DNA from: Tenacibaculum piscium | GTDB taxonomy: Bacteria > Bacteroidota > Bacteroidia > Flavobacteriales > Flavobacteriaceae | Length of the DNA stretch: 64,000 nucleotides | Reading direction: 5' to 3' | Assembly (NCBI RefSeq): GCF_021390715.1 | Contig: NZ_JAJGWT010000005.1 | Coordinates: 64,650-128,649 of the forward strand | In this document: positions 17,857 to 28,081 of the stretch, in pieces | Position numbering within the stretch: the first letter of the stretch is position 1 | Layout: each line of letters starts with the position of its first letter | Position numbers and translations under genes: made by a program | The notes under the pieces: generated by a model | Databases searched by the model: none | Told to the model about the DNA's origin: nothing | Seen by the model: the letters and a program-made list of their open reading frames with translations, nothing else

Positions 17857-19239
17857 TTAAGATTTAAATTTTCTAAATGAAACTATAATTTCATAAATAC
17901 CTATTGATAAAAATATTTTACCCAAAATAAAAGGAAACCAAGACCAACCTATTACAAACGTTTTATCTATTAAAGGATTATAAATATTTGTAGGGATTAA
18001 AAATTTTGTAAACCCATCCATAAAAAAACATAGCTCAGAAAAATCAAAATTCCCAAAGCCGAAATCACCAACACTTGCCCAAAAGAAAAGAGCATAAAAA
18101 GGAAGACTGCCAAATATTGACCTACCTAATGCCCTAAACCAATTTGTTCCATTTTTAGAAAACCAATATCCAACATGAAGAATAAAAGCATCTTTATCAT
18201 TAAACCAAAACCTTTTATCTTTTATAAGTTCTTTTCTGTAAGCATTAATTTCATGTGCTTTAAATTTATCTAAATCGATTTTATTATTACTCCGTTGAAG
18301 TTCATGTTTAATATTCCTTAATGTTTTTCTATCACAATTTTCGATATCTGAAATTAAAATATCATCAAAATAGGCAGTTTTATCGAAACTTGTTCTATCA
18401 ATAATAACATTCTTAAATTTCGTATCTTGAAAAGAACAAATATCATTAAAAGTGGTTTCTTCTAGCTTTAAAGATTTAAAAATAGAATTATTAAATCGAG
18501 TGGATTTCTTAAAATCACAATTTTGAATAATTAAATCAGTATTCAAAGCTTTCCAATTTGATAAATAACTTTTCCCTTCAAAAGTATTGTCTAAAAATTT
18601 CATTTGACAGTTTTCTTCTTCCTCTGAAAATTTATTTTCATAAAAATTAAATTTTTGGAAAGTAACATTTGTAATATCTAAATTATTTTTTATTTCATTT
18701 TTATTAAAATTAAAAACATTAGCACATGTTAAATTTGAAATACTAGCGCTATTAAAAGTTGAATCTAAAATTTCTACTTTACCTTTAAAATCGGTATTAT
18801 TAATTGATAATTTTGTAATAGTACTTTTATTGATAGTAAATTTTTTAATAATTTCAGATCTATGAATATTTAAAGTTTCAATTTTACACTTTTTTTCAAA
18901 GTATAGAAGATATAAATTACAACCATCAAAGCTTAAATAATTTTTAATCTTAGTTTCTCCCATAAAAGTAACAGAATCAAGTTTCTCGCAACAAATAAAT
19001 TCTAATGAATCATTATTAAAAATACAATCAGTAAAAAATATTTTAGAAGCTTCATCATTTTTTGACTTAAAATTTACAAACTGAATACTTGAACCAAAAA
19101 AATGACAATTAATAAAACCAATTATATTTGAATCTGAATATCTAATATCAAGGATTGAGTCCAGATTTATTATTTTATTTGAAATTCGATATTGATTTTC
19201 AATTAACATTTCCAGTTCAAAACCATCAATAGTTTCCAT
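17857..19239 (-). CDS. Pentapeptide/beta-helix-like protein with C-terminal membrane domain
   Basis: I do not recognise a named family. Residues ~20-300 are a series of degenerate ~20-residue units with alternating hydrophobic and polar positions and recurring patterns such as FINCHF, FTDCIF, IQNCDFKKSTRFNNSIF and FDKTAYFDD, as in pentapeptide or right-handed beta-helix proteins. A charged helical link follows (LKHELQRSNNKIDLDKFKAHEINAYRKEL). Two hydrophobic segments end the protein (~375-395 SIFGSLPFYALFFWASV and ~430-452 GWSWFPFILGKIFLSIGIY). It is richer in AT and in Asn/Lys/Phe than its neighbours and sits alone between rpsF and the RelA/SpoT gene, so it may be an accessory gene. Function unknown. 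Confidence 0.8.
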   Translation of the reverse strand: METIDGFELEMLIENQYRISNKIINLDSILDIRYSDSNIIGFINCHFFGSSIQFVNFKSKNDEASKIFFTDCIFNNDSLEFICCEKLDSVTFMGETKIKNYLSFDGCNLYLLYFEKKCKIETLNIHRSEIIKKFTINKSTITKLSINNTDFKGKVEILDSTFNSASISNLTCANVFNFNKNEIKNNLDITNVTFQKFNFYENKFSEEEENCQMKFLDNTFEGKSYLSNWKALNTDLIIQNCDFKKSTRFNNSIFKSLKLEETTFNDICSFQDTKFKNVIIDRTSFDKTAYFDDILISDIENCDRKTLRNIKHELQRSNNKIDLDKFKAHEINAYRKELIKDKRFWFNDKDAFILHVGYWFSKNGTNWFRALGRSIFGSLPFYALFFWASVGDFGFGNFDFSELCFFMDGFTKFLIPTNIYNPLIDKTFVIGWSWFPFILGKIFLSIGIYEIIVSFRKFKS

Positions 19240-19396
19240 ATTTTAAATTTCTTTAGCTTTTATTGTAAAAATAGCCTTTTTTTTTCATTATTAAATTGAT
19301 GCTAAACATTTGTTATAAAAACTTGCTCAATAAAATTCTTTAGCCTATTTTTATTATGAAACATAGCAAATAAAAAATAAGCAAATATTTAAGCGT

Positions 19397-21616
19397 ATGA
19401 GTTATAATGCAACGATAGAAGAAGAAAATAAAGAAATAGCCCACAGATATAAAAATTTACTAAAAGGAACGTATCAAACATTATCGGAAGAGGATAAAAA
19501 ACTGATACGTAAAGCTTTTGAAATAGCCGTTGAAGCACATTCTGATCAACGTAGAAAAACAGGCGAACCTTATATTTTTCATCCCATAGCAGTTGCTAAA
19601 ATTGTAGCTGATGAAATTGGTTTAGGAGCCACCTCTATTGCCGCCGCTTTACTACACGATGTGGTAGAAGATACGCCATATACCGTAGAGGATATGGAAC
19701 GTTTATTCGGTGAAAATATCGCCAGAATTGTTAGCGGACTCACCAAAATATCAAACCTAAAAAAAGAACAAGACCATTCTATTCAGGCAGAAAATTTTAG
19801 AAAAATGCTTCTTACATTAAACGATGATGTACGAGTTATTCTGATAAAAATCGCAGATCGCCTACACAATATGCAAACCATGGACGCAATGCCTGGCTAC
19901 AAACAGGTAAAAATCGCTTCCGAAACCTTGTATATTTATGCTCCTCTAGCCCATCGTTTAGGATTGTTTAACATCAAAACAGCACTAGAAGACTTAGGCT
20001 TAAAATACACCGAACCAGAAGTTTATAATGATATCTTAATCAAGATAAAAGATAGCAAAGAAGAACAACAAAAATATATCGATAACTTTACTGGAGTCTT
20101 AAAAGAAGCTTTAGATAAAGAAGGTTTTACCTATCAAATTAAAGGACGTTTTAAATCAATTTTCTCTATCAGAAGAAAAATGCAAAAACAAAATGTAACC
20201 TTTGATGAAGTATACGATAAATTTGCCATTCGAATAATTTATGAACCAACTTCTGATGATGAAAAATTTGATGCTTGGAAAATATATTCTATCGTTACTG
20301 ACTTTTTCAAACCAAATCCCGCCCGTTTACGTGATTGGATTTCACAACCCAAAACAACAGGCTATGAAGCCTTACATATTACCGTTATGGGACCAGAAGC
20401 CAAATGGGTCGAAGTACAAGTTCGCTCTGAAAGAATGGACGAAATTGCCGAAAAAGGATACGCCGCTCACTTTAAATATAAACAAGGAGAAATTCAAGAA
20501 AATGGACTTGACGGATGGCTAAATCGTTTGAAAGAAACACTAGAGAATCAAACCATAAATGCCGTGGATTTTGTAGAAGATTTCAAACTTAATTTATACG
20601 CCAAAGAAATATATGTTTTTACCCCAAAGGGAGATTTAAAATCATTACCAAAAAGAGCAACCGCCTTAGATTTTGCCTTTTCTGTACATACCGATGTCGG
20701 TTTAAAATGCCGTGGCGCTAAAGTAAACGGAAAATTAGTTCCCCTGAGCCACACATTACGTAGCGGTGATCAAGTCGAAGTACAAACAGCCGCCAACAAT
20801 AAACCAAATGTCCGTTGGCTCGATTTTGTGATAACCGCAAGAGCACGTACCAAAATAAAATCAGCCTTAAAAGCCGAAGAAAAAATTATCGCCGAAGAAG
20901 GAAAAGCCATCTTATTTCGAAAATTACGCCATTTAAAATTAGGTTCTGGTGAAAAAATAATTAATGAACTCGCCAACTATTTTGGGTTAAAAACAAGCTT
21001 CGATTTGTTTTTTAGAATCGGTAACGGTGCTATCGACAACAAACAATTAAAAGAATTTGTTGCCCAAAGAAGTGGACTTATTATGGGATTTATCAAAAAT
21101 ACTTTCCGTAGAAATTCTTCTAATAATGACATCTCAGAAAAAGAAGAAGTTACTCATAAATATGATGCACTCGTTTTTGGAAAAGAAGAACAAACACTCG
21201 ATTATAGCTTTGCCAAATGCTGTACGCCTATTCCTGGTGATAAAGTTTTTGCTTTCACTACAATTAATGAAGGTATTAAAATACATAAAAATAATTGTCC
21301 GAACGCTATTTCATTACAATCTAATTACGCATATAGAATTATGCCCGCCAAATGGATTGATTCTACAAAACAAGATTTTACCGCAATTTTAAACCTATCT
21401 GGAATTGATAATAATGGAATTATTAATAATATAACACGTATTATCTCAAATAGTACGGACGTGTTTATACATAGTATTAATTTCTCTGGAGCTCACGGAA
21501 TATTTGATGGTACACTCTCGTTAAGTGTTAAAAATAAAGTCCAATTAAACAAAATAATTTTTGAATTAAAAAAAATAGACGGAATACAAAAAATAGAACG
21601 TGTAAACACATTGTAA
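19397..21616 (+). CDS. Bifunctional (p)ppGpp synthetase/hydrolase
   Basis: A long RelA/SpoT homologue of 739 residues makes and degrades the stringent-response alarmone. The hydrolase domain (~30-190) is intact: RRKTGEPYIFHPIAVA with His62, and LLHDVVEDTPY with the HD pair 87-88. The synthetase domain (~230-350) contains RLRDWISQPKTTGYEALHITV. TGS (~395-455, IYVFTPKGDLKSLPKRATALDFAFSVHTDVG) and a C-terminal ACT-like domain (~665-739) follow. With both active sites intact it is probably the Rel-type bifunctional enzyme. The fur gene follows after 86 bases with its own promoter. Confidence 0.95.
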   Translation: MSYNATIEEENKEIAHRYKNLLKGTYQTLSEEDKKLIRKAFEIAVEAHSDQRRKTGEPYIFHPIAVAKIVADEIGLGATSIAAALLHDVVEDTPYTVEDMERLFGENIARIVSGLTKISNLKKEQDHSIQAENFRKMLLTLNDDVRVILIKIADRLHNMQTMDAMPGYKQVKIASETLYIYAPLAHRLGLFNIKTALEDLGLKYTEPEVYNDILIKIKDSKEEQQKYIDNFTGVLKEALDKEGFTYQIKGRFKSIFSIRRKMQKQNVTFDEVYDKFAIRIIYEPTSDDEKFDAWKIYSIVTDFFKPNPARLRDWISQPKTTGYEALHITVMGPEAKWVEVQVRSERMDEIAEKGYAAHFKYKQGEIQENGLDGWLNRLKETLENQTINAVDFVEDFKLNLYAKEIYVFTPKGDLKSLPKRATALDFAFSVHTDVGLKCRGAKVNGKLVPLSHTLRSGDQVEVQTAANNKPNVRWLDFVITARARTKIKSALKAEEKIIAEEGKAILFRKLRHLKLGSGEKIINELANYFGLKTSFDLFFRIGNGAIDNKQLKEFVAQRSGLIMGFIKNTFRRNSSNNDISEKEEVTHKYDALVFGKEEQTLDYSFAKCCTPIPGDKVFAFTTINEGIKIHKNNCPNAISLQSNYAYRIMPAKWIDSTKQDFTAILNLSGIDNNGIINNITRIISNSTDVFIHSINFSGAHGIFDGTLSLSVKNKVQLNKIIFELKKIDGIQKIERVNTL

Positions 21617-21669
21617 GCTATTTGTAAATATCATTTTAAGATACTTCTTTTTTTATCAATAAATAACTG

Positions 21670-21677
21670 TAAATTTG
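21670..21677 (+). promoter_or_regulatory. -7 box for fur
   Basis: TAAATTTG matches TAnnTTTG and lies 25 bases before the fur ATG. Confidence 0.5.
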
Positions 21678-21702
21678 CCCGTCCGTAAAATTATAAACTA
21701 TA

Positions 21703-22221
21703 ATGAGTAATTCAACCGAAAATCAAGAAATTGTAAAAAAAGTTTTCACGACTTTTTTAGAAGAAAATAAACATCGTAAAACTCCTGAGCGTTACGCTAT
21801 TTTACAAGAAATATATGTTGCGGAAGAACATTTTGATATAGAATCATTATATATTAAGATGAAAAATAAAAACTATCGAGTAAGTAGAGCCACGCTTTAC
21901 AATACGATAGACCTGCTCTTAGACTGCGGATTAGTTCGTAAACATCAGTTTGATGGACAGTCAATGGCACGCTATGAAAAAAGTTATTTCGATAAAAATC
22001 ATGACCATTTAATTATGACTGATTCTGGAGAAGTAAAAGAATTTTGTGATCCTAGAATACAGGTTATCAAAAAAACAATAGAAGACGTTTTTGATATTGA
22101 TATTCATAATCATTCGCTTTATTTTTACGGAACAAAGCGAAAATCAAAAGAAACTAAAGAAAAAACATCAAAAGAACTAAAAGATGTTAAAGATGTTAAA
22201 AACGCTAAAGCATCAGAATAA
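21703..22221 (+). CDS. Fur-family transcriptional regulator
   Basis: A metal- or peroxide-responsive repressor of the Fur family, 172 residues. The winged-helix DNA-binding domain covers ~10-95 ([14 protein letters not shown], then [20 protein letters not shown]). The dimerisation domain begins at [21 protein letters not shown]. At the place where Fur proteins have the first zinc CxxC, Met and Ser stand instead, so that structural zinc site is missing. The C-terminal tail is Lys-rich with a small repeat ([10 protein letters not shown]). The purA gene follows after 40 bases. Which metal it senses cannot be told from sequence. Confidence 0.88.
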   Translation: MSNSTENQEIVKKVFTTFLEENKHRKTPERYAILQEIYVAEEHFDIESLYIKMKNKNYRVSRATLYNTIDLLLDCGLVRKHQFDGQSMARYEKSYFDKNHDHLIMTDSGEVKEFCDPRIQVIKKTIEDVFDIDIHNHSLYFYGTKRKSKETKEKTSKELKDVKDVKNAKASE

Positions 22222-22261
22222 AAAATAACAAACACAACAAATACACTTAATAACATACTAA

Positions 22262-23533
22262 ATGGCAGTAGATTTATTACTCGGATTACAATGGGGAGAC
22301 GAGGGAAAAGGTAAAATCGTAGATGTTTTAACAAGAGATTACGATATTATTGCAAGATTTCAAGGAGGACCAAATGCTGGTCATACCTTAATTTTTGACG
22401 GTAACAAACACGTTTTACACACAATTCCTTCAGGAATTTTTCATAAAACCGCTTTAAATGTAGTTGGTAATGGAGTCGTAATTGACCCTGTTATCTTTAA
22501 AAAAGAACTAGAAAATTTAGACGTACACAATATCGATTATACTTCTAAATTATTAATTTCTAGAAAAGCACACCTAATATTACCAACCCACAGATTATTA
22601 GACGCAGCGTCTGAAACATCAAAAGGAAAAGCAAAAATTGGTTCTACATTAAAAGGAATTGGCCCAACATATATGGACAAAACCGGTAGAAACGGAATGC
22701 GTGTTGGAGACTTAGAATTGGATAACTGGAAAGATAAGTACAGAGCTTTAACTGAAAAGCATTTAAGTATGCTTAGCTTTTTTGATGTTCAAGTAGAATA
22801 CGATTTAGACGAATTAGAAGCTGAATTTGACTTGGGTATTGAAAAATTAAGAACATTACAATTTATAGATTCTGAAGAATATTTGAACAGCGCAATTAAA
22901 GCTGGGAAAACAATTTTAGCAGAAGGAGCGCAAGGTTCTTTATTAGATATTGACTTTGGAACATATCCGTTTGTAACTTCATCAAACACCACAGCAGCTG
23001 GTGCTTGTACTGGTTTAGGAATTGCTCCTAACAGAATTGGCGATGTATTCGGAATATTCAAAGCCTATACAACTCGTGTTGGTTCTGGTCCTTTTCCTAC
23101 CGAATTATTTGACGAAGATGGCGCTGAAATGGCAAAAGTTGGTCATGAATTTGGAGCAACCACAGGTCGTGCAAGAAGATGTGGATGGTTAGATTTAGTT
23201 GCTTTAAAATATGCAGTTGATGTAAACGGAGTTACTAAGTTAATGATGATGAAAGGAGATGTTCTTTCTGGATTTGACACCTTAAAAATTTGTACTTCTT
23301 ACAACTACAAAGGCGAAGAAATTACACATTTTCCTTATAATATTGAACCTGAAAACATCAGTGTAAATTATACAGAATTTAAAGGTTGGGAAGATGATTT
23401 AACGAAAATGACATCTGCTGAACAATTACCTAAAAATTTACTAGACTACGTTGCTTTTATCGAAAAAGAAACAGGAGTTCCTGTAACGGTTGTATCTGTA
23501 GGACCAGATAGAAAACAAACAATTAATAGATAA
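22262..23533 (+). CDS. purA: Adenylosuccinate synthetase
   Basis: PurA joins IMP and aspartate using GTP, the first committed step to AMP. The 423 residues show the P-loop GDEGKGK at 12-18, GGPNAGHTL with catalytic His41, KGIGPTYMDKTGRNGMR, EGAQGSLLDIDFGTYPFVTSSNTT and RVGSGPFPTEL. All catalytic motifs are intact. It is probably co-transcribed with fur and ends at a strong terminator. Confidence 0.98.
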   Translation: MAVDLLLGLQWGDEGKGKIVDVLTRDYDIIARFQGGPNAGHTLIFDGNKHVLHTIPSGIFHKTALNVVGNGVVIDPVIFKKELENLDVHNIDYTSKLLISRKAHLILPTHRLLDAASETSKGKAKIGSTLKGIGPTYMDKTGRNGMRVGDLELDNWKDKYRALTEKHLSMLSFFDVQVEYDLDELEAEFDLGIEKLRTLQFIDSEEYLNSAIKAGKTILAEGAQGSLLDIDFGTYPFVTSSNTTAAGACTGLGIAPNRIGDVFGIFKAYTTRVGSGPFPTELFDEDGAEMAKVGHEFGATTGRARRCGWLDLVALKYAVDVNGVTKLMMMKGDVLSGFDTLKICTSYNYKGEEITHFPYNIEPENISVNYTEFKGWEDDLTKMTSAEQLPKNLLDYVAFIEKETGVPVTVVSVGPDRKQTINR

Positions 23534-23555
23534 TTAACTGTTTTTTACTATAATA

Positions 23556-23592
23556 AAAAGCCTTCATTATTTAAAATAATGAAGGCTTTTTT
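23556..23592. terminator. Bidirectional terminator after purA
   Basis: A 15-bp stem starting AAAAGCCTTCATTAT (23556-23570) pairs with 23576-23590 around a 5-base loop, with a T-run after it. It separates the convergent purA and decarboxylase genes. Confidence 0.92.
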
Positions 23593-23619
23593 CTGTTTAT
23601 TTCTTTTTTAATTAAAATT

Positions 23620-25047
23620 TTACTTTGATAAAATCTCTTGTCCAAATTGATGACATAATGCTAATGTTTCTTCTACATGGTCAATTGTTGTTTTTGGGTT
23701 TATTAGACACATTCTTAAAACAACTTGTTTATTTAAAATAGTGGTTACTAAAAATGCTTCTTTAGAATCCATTATTTTTTTAGATATTTCATTATTTAAC
23801 GCATCGATTTCTTTTTCTGATAAATTTGCGCCAATCGGATTGTATCTAAAATTAATAATCGCTAAAGTAGCTGGAGAAACAATTTCCCAATCTCTACTTT
23901 TTCGTAAAACTTTTTCAACAGTATCAGCTAAATCGATATTATAGGTTACGGCTTGCTTAAAAGTATCTAAACCGTATGTTTTTATCGACATATAAAACTT
24001 CAAGGCTCTAAAACGACGCGTTAATTGAATTCCATAATCGTAAAAATTAATTTCAGATTCATTTCCTTCAATATCACGTAAATACTCAGGTTTTTCGCTA
24101 AAAGTTCCACTTAACCAAGACGAATCTTTTACTAATAAACAGCCTATTTCATAAGGTTGATAAAACCATTTATGCGGGTCAACTGTTAACGAATCTGCTC
24201 TTTCTATTCCTCGCAATGCTTTTGCTCCTTTTTCAGATAAAATAGCAGCACCTCCATACGCTCCATCAATATGAAACCATAAATTTTCAGCTTCACAAAT
24301 ATCGGCAATTTCATTTAACGGATCAACAGTTCCTGTATTTGTTGTTCCTGCGGATGCTATAAAACAAAAGGGTTGTAAGCCTTCTAACTTATCTTTTGCA
24401 ATGGCATTTTTTAGTTTATTGATACTAATTTTAAATTCAATATCGGTAGGTAAAATACGGATTTGTTCTTTTTTAAAACCTAAAACCCGAATTGCTTTAA
24501 TATTTGAGGAATGTGCTTGATCTGATAAATAAATAATTGCTTTTGAAAAATCATCGCCACATTTAATGCGTCTTGCCGTTACCAAGGCTGTTAAATTTGC
24601 CATCGAACCACCACTTGTAAAAATCCCTCCTCCTTTTTCAACAGGAAAATCGTACATTTTTAGTAGCCAATTCATCGTTACAATTTCTAACTCCGCTGCT
24701 GCTGGAGAAACCATCCATCCTCCTGAAAAAATATTAAATCCAGTAGCCAAACTATCTGCCATGGTACTGATAAAATTACTCGGTCCTGGTACGAAAGAAT
24801 AGGCTTTCGGATGTGAAATAACCGTACTATTTGGTATTACGTTATCGATTACAAAATCCAAGACTTCTGTTGGATTCATACCTTTATCAGGAACTTCTTC
24901 CAAAAATAATGCATCCATTTGTTCACGAGTTGCCGAAGTTACTGGTTTTTTATCTTTTAGCGTATCCCAATGTTCGGCAATTAAATCTACTATTTTATAA
25001 CCATAGGATTTCATTTCTTCTACAGATAAATCAAAATGGGCGCTCAT
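23620..25047 (-). CDS. PLP-dependent aromatic amino acid decarboxylase family protein
   Basis: This 475-residue group II decarboxylase matches the DOPA/tryptophan/tyrosine decarboxylase family in length and motifs: HPKAYSFVPGP, GGIFTSGGSMANLTAL, HIDGAYGG with PLP-contacting Asp261, and TVDPHKWFYQPYEIG with PLP lysine Lys293. The substrate is not settled by the sequence; aromatic amino acids are most likely, glutamate or diaminobutyrate less so. It is transcribed alone, divergent from the OstA-like gene. Confidence 0.88.
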   Translation of the reverse strand: MSAHFDLSVEEMKSYGYKIVDLIAEHWDTLKDKKPVTSATREQMDALFLEEVPDKGMNPTEVLDFVIDNVIPNSTVISHPKAYSFVPGPSNFISTMADSLATGFNIFSGGWMVSPAAAELEIVTMNWLLKMYDFPVEKGGGIFTSGGSMANLTALVTARRIKCGDDFSKAIIYLSDQAHSSNIKAIRVLGFKKEQIRILPTDIEFKISINKLKNAIAKDKLEGLQPFCFIASAGTTNTGTVDPLNEIADICEAENLWFHIDGAYGGAAILSEKGAKALRGIERADSLTVDPHKWFYQPYEIGCLLVKDSSWLSGTFSEKPEYLRDIEGNESEINFYDYGIQLTRRFRALKFYMSIKTYGLDTFKQAVTYNIDLADTVEKVLRKSRDWEIVSPATLAIINFRYNPIGANLSEKEIDALNNEISKKIMDSKEAFLVTTILNKQVVLRMCLINPKTTIDHVEETLALCHQFGQEILSK

Positions 25048-25202
25048 AATTATATATTTTTTTATTTTTAAACTTGTACAAAATTAGCTTTAAAAAAGAA
25101 CGAAGCCTTCTTTTTTAAAGATTTTTTGAAGATATTTTTATCAAAAACTTTTATCAGAATAATTTTATTGATTTATTAAGAAATAGCCCGTAATGTTTTC
25201 AT

Positions 25203-25210
25203 TATTTTTG
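25203..25210 (+). promoter_or_regulatory. -7 box for the OstA-like gene
   Basis: TATTTTTG matches TAnnTTTG and ends 19 bases before the TTG start codon. Confidence 0.45.
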
Positions 25211-25229
25211 CAATCTAAAAATTCTTACT

Positions 25230-26876
25230 TTGAATAAAATATTTCTTTTAGCTTTTCTATTATTTTCCATTGGATTTTCAGTGGGTATTTTTTCTCAAGC
25301 AAAAAAAATCAAAATACTTTCTACACAAATAAGTACTGCTGATCAAGAAAAATACCCAGGAGCGACCTTACTTATCGGAAAGGTAAAAATGCAACACGCA
25401 GGTGCAACCTTAGATTGTCAAAGAGCCTTACTTTATAAAGATAAAAATATTTTTAAAGCCATCGGTGAAGTTGTTATTGAACAAGGTGATAGCATTATTC
25501 AATACAGTGATTTTGCGATTTATAATGGAAATTCAAAAAAAGCAACCTCTTGGGGAAACGTTGAAATTAATGATAAAGAAATGAAATTAAGCACCGATAC
25601 GCTTCATTTCGACCGTAAAAATCAGATACTATATTACCCTAATGGAGGCACAATTCGTGATAAAAAAAATGTATTAAAAAGTATCCGAGGAACGTATTTT
25701 TTAAAGGATAAAAAATTTACTGCCAAATCAAAAGTAACGGTTGTAAATCCTCAAAACACTTTAGAATCTAATCATTTGGATTATTATACCAATTCAAATT
25801 TAGCCTATTTATATGGTGCAAGTACGATTACAAATTTAAAAGATAGCACTCAAATTTATTGTGAAAAAGGTTTTTATAACACTAATACTTCTGTTGCTTA
25901 TTTTGTGAAAAATGCCAAATTATTTTTAAAAGAACGCACCGTTTTAGCCGATAGTTTATATTATGATAAACGAAACGGTTTTGCCTCGGCAACCAATAAT
26001 ATTAAGGTAATTGACACTGTTCAAAAAATGGTAACCAAAGGTAATTATGCCGAATTATATGAAAAGAAAGATTCGCTATTTATTATTGATAAAGCCGTTG
26101 CTATTACTGCTATTGATAAGGATTCGATGTATGTTGCAGGTGATAAAATTTTATTAACAGGTAAAACAAATAACAGAATAATTCGAGTTTTTAACAATGT
26201 AAAAATTTTTAAATCAGACTTGCAAGGGAAATGTGATTCTATTCATACAAGCCAAGTTTCAGGACTTACCAGAATGTTTAAAAACCCGATTATTTGGTCT
26301 GGAGAAAATCAAATTACAGGGGATAGTATTCAGTTAAAAACTAATAAAATTACCAATAAATTAGATTCTTTAAAAATCTTACAAAACGCTTTTATGATTC
26401 AAAAAGATTCTTTATCCAAAGATGATTTTAATCAAATAAAAGGACGAAATATGTACGGTAAATTTGAAGAAAACAAGTTAAAAACAATGCTTGTAAAAGG
26501 AAATGCCGAATCGTTATATTATAATCGAAACGAAAAAAGCCAACAATTAGAAACCGTTACCAAAGAAATTGCAAGCGATATTGAATTTACCTTCGCCGAA
26601 AATGAAATTATAGAAACTAAATATTTTAAATTATCCGAAGGAAAAACATTTCCGCCTTCTAAATTTCCATCCGAAGAAAAAAAGTTTAAAGGGTTTATTT
26701 GGCGTAGCGATGAACAACCTTTAACTGTTGAAGATATTTTCAAAAAAGATAAAATCAGCAATAAAAATATAAAAAAAGACATACAAAAAGACAGTAATAC
26801 TCCAATTTCGAGTATCAAAAAAAATGATTCTGCCGTGAAAAAAGCGAAAAAACAATATTTAAAAGAAATTAAATAA
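25230..26876 (+). CDS. LptA/OstA-like LPS transport protein
   Basis: The 548-residue protein begins with a signal peptide (KIFLLAFLLFSIGFSVGIFSQA) and consists of repeated short beta-strands of the OstA/LptA jelly-roll type, for example YPGATLLIGKVKMQHAGATLDCQRALLY and VLADSLYYDKRNGFASATNNIKV. Such proteins bridge LPS across the periplasm. Bacteroidota versions are much longer than E. coli LptA (~185), which fits here. It starts with TTG at 25230, just before the signal peptide; no ATG is available. The tail is Lys-rich. The aminotransferase follows after 26 bases, suggesting one transcript. Confidence 0.85.
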   Translation: MNKIFLLAFLLFSIGFSVGIFSQAKKIKILSTQISTADQEKYPGATLLIGKVKMQHAGATLDCQRALLYKDKNIFKAIGEVVIEQGDSIIQYSDFAIYNGNSKKATSWGNVEINDKEMKLSTDTLHFDRKNQILYYPNGGTIRDKKNVLKSIRGTYFLKDKKFTAKSKVTVVNPQNTLESNHLDYYTNSNLAYLYGASTITNLKDSTQIYCEKGFYNTNTSVAYFVKNAKLFLKERTVLADSLYYDKRNGFASATNNIKVIDTVQKMVTKGNYAELYEKKDSLFIIDKAVAITAIDKDSMYVAGDKILLTGKTNNRIIRVFNNVKIFKSDLQGKCDSIHTSQVSGLTRMFKNPIIWSGENQITGDSIQLKTNKITNKLDSLKILQNAFMIQKDSLSKDDFNQIKGRNMYGKFEENKLKTMLVKGNAESLYYNRNEKSQQLETVTKEIASDIEFTFAENEIIETKYFKLSEGKTFPPSKFPSEEKKFKGFIWRSDEQPLTVEDIFKKDKISNKNIKKDIQKDSNTPISSIKKNDSAVKKAKKQYLKEIK

Positions 26877-26902
26877 TTCTATCAAAACGCATTAATATCA
26901 AA

Positions 26903-28081
26903 ATGAAAAACGATTTCTTAAAATATCAAGGACAAACAACACCACATCCTTTAGCTATTGAAATTTCTCACGCAAAAGGCAGTTATATTTACGATAAAAA
27001 GGGCAAAAAAATGTTGGATTTCGTGGCAGGAGTTTCGGCAAATAGCTTAGGTCATAATCATCCAAAAGTTACCAATGCCATAAAAAAACAACTTGATTCC
27101 TATACGCACGTAATGGTTTACGGGGAGTTTATTCAGCAACCACAATTGGATTTATGCAAGGCTTTGGCAAATACGTTACCTGAAAATTTAGCATCGGTTT
27201 ATTTGGTAAATTCAGGAACAGAAGCCACCGAAGGCGCGTTAAAATTAGCAAAACGCTTCACAGGAAGGTCGGAAATTATCGCAGGCAAAAACGGGTATCA
27301 CGGAAATACGCAAGGTGCAATGAGCGTTTGCGGAGCGGAAGCACAAAACCGTGCATTTCGTCCTTTAATTCCTGGAGTAAAATTTATCGAATTTAATAAT
27401 GAAATCGATTTAGAAAAAATTACGACAAAAACAGCAGGTGTTATTTTAGAAACTATTCAAGGTGGTGCAGGTTTTATCGAACCTCAAAATAATTATTTAT
27501 CAAAAGTAAAAAAGCGTTGTGAAGAAGTTGGTGCATTGCTTATTTTAGATGAAATTCAAACAGGTATTGGACGTACAGGGAAATTTTGGGGATTTGAAAA
27601 TTATAATGTTATTCCTGATATCATTATCACAGGAAAAGGTTTAGGCGGAGGAATGCCAATTGGTGCTTTTATTGCATCTTTCGAAGTGATGAATTGCTTA
27701 AAAGAAAATCCTAAATTAGGGCATATTACTACTTTTGGCGGACATCCTGTAATTGCGAGTGCGGGTTTAGCAACTGTTGAAGAAATTATATCGTCAAATC
27801 TTATTCAAGAAACGCTTAGAAAAGAAACGATTATTAGAAATTTCTTTCAAGATCATAAGGCTGTGAAAGAAATCCGAGGAAGGGGTTTAATGCTTGCTTT
27901 AATGGTAGAATCGCCTGAAATTGCCTCAAAAATAATTTTGAATTGTTTGGATAAAGGCTTGATTTTATTCTGGTTACTTTTTGAAGGAAGTGCTATCAGA
28001 ATTACCCCGCCTTTAACAATTTCTGATGATGAAATTAAGGAAGGGTGTCATCTTATTTTGGAAGAATTAAATAAAATTTAA
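26903..28081 (+). CDS. Class III aminotransferase
   Basis: This PLP-dependent aminotransferase of the acetylornithine/ornithine type has 392 residues. It shows VNSGTEATEGALKLAK, LLILDEIQTGIGRTGKFWGFE (Asp216) and ITGKGLGGGMPIGAF with PLP lysine Lys245. The amino donor is not defined by sequence; members next to OstA genes in flavobacteria are annotated only as aspartate aminotransferase family proteins. It ends at 28081, one base before the end of the convergent thioredoxin gene. Confidence 0.88.
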   Translation: MKNDFLKYQGQTTPHPLAIEISHAKGSYIYDKKGKKMLDFVAGVSANSLGHNHPKVTNAIKKQLDSYTHVMVYGEFIQQPQLDLCKALANTLPENLASVYLVNSGTEATEGALKLAKRFTGRSEIIAGKNGYHGNTQGAMSVCGAEAQNRAFRPLIPGVKFIEFNNEIDLEKITTKTAGVILETIQGGAGFIEPQNNYLSKVKKRCEEVGALLILDEIQTGIGRTGKFWGFENYNVIPDIIITGKGLGGGMPIGAFIASFEVMNCLKENPKLGHITTFGGHPVIASAGLATVEEIISSNLIQETLRKETIIRNFFQDHKAVKEIRGRGLMLALMVESPEIASKIILNCLDKGLILFWLLFEGSAIRITPPLTISDDEIKEGCHLILEELNKI

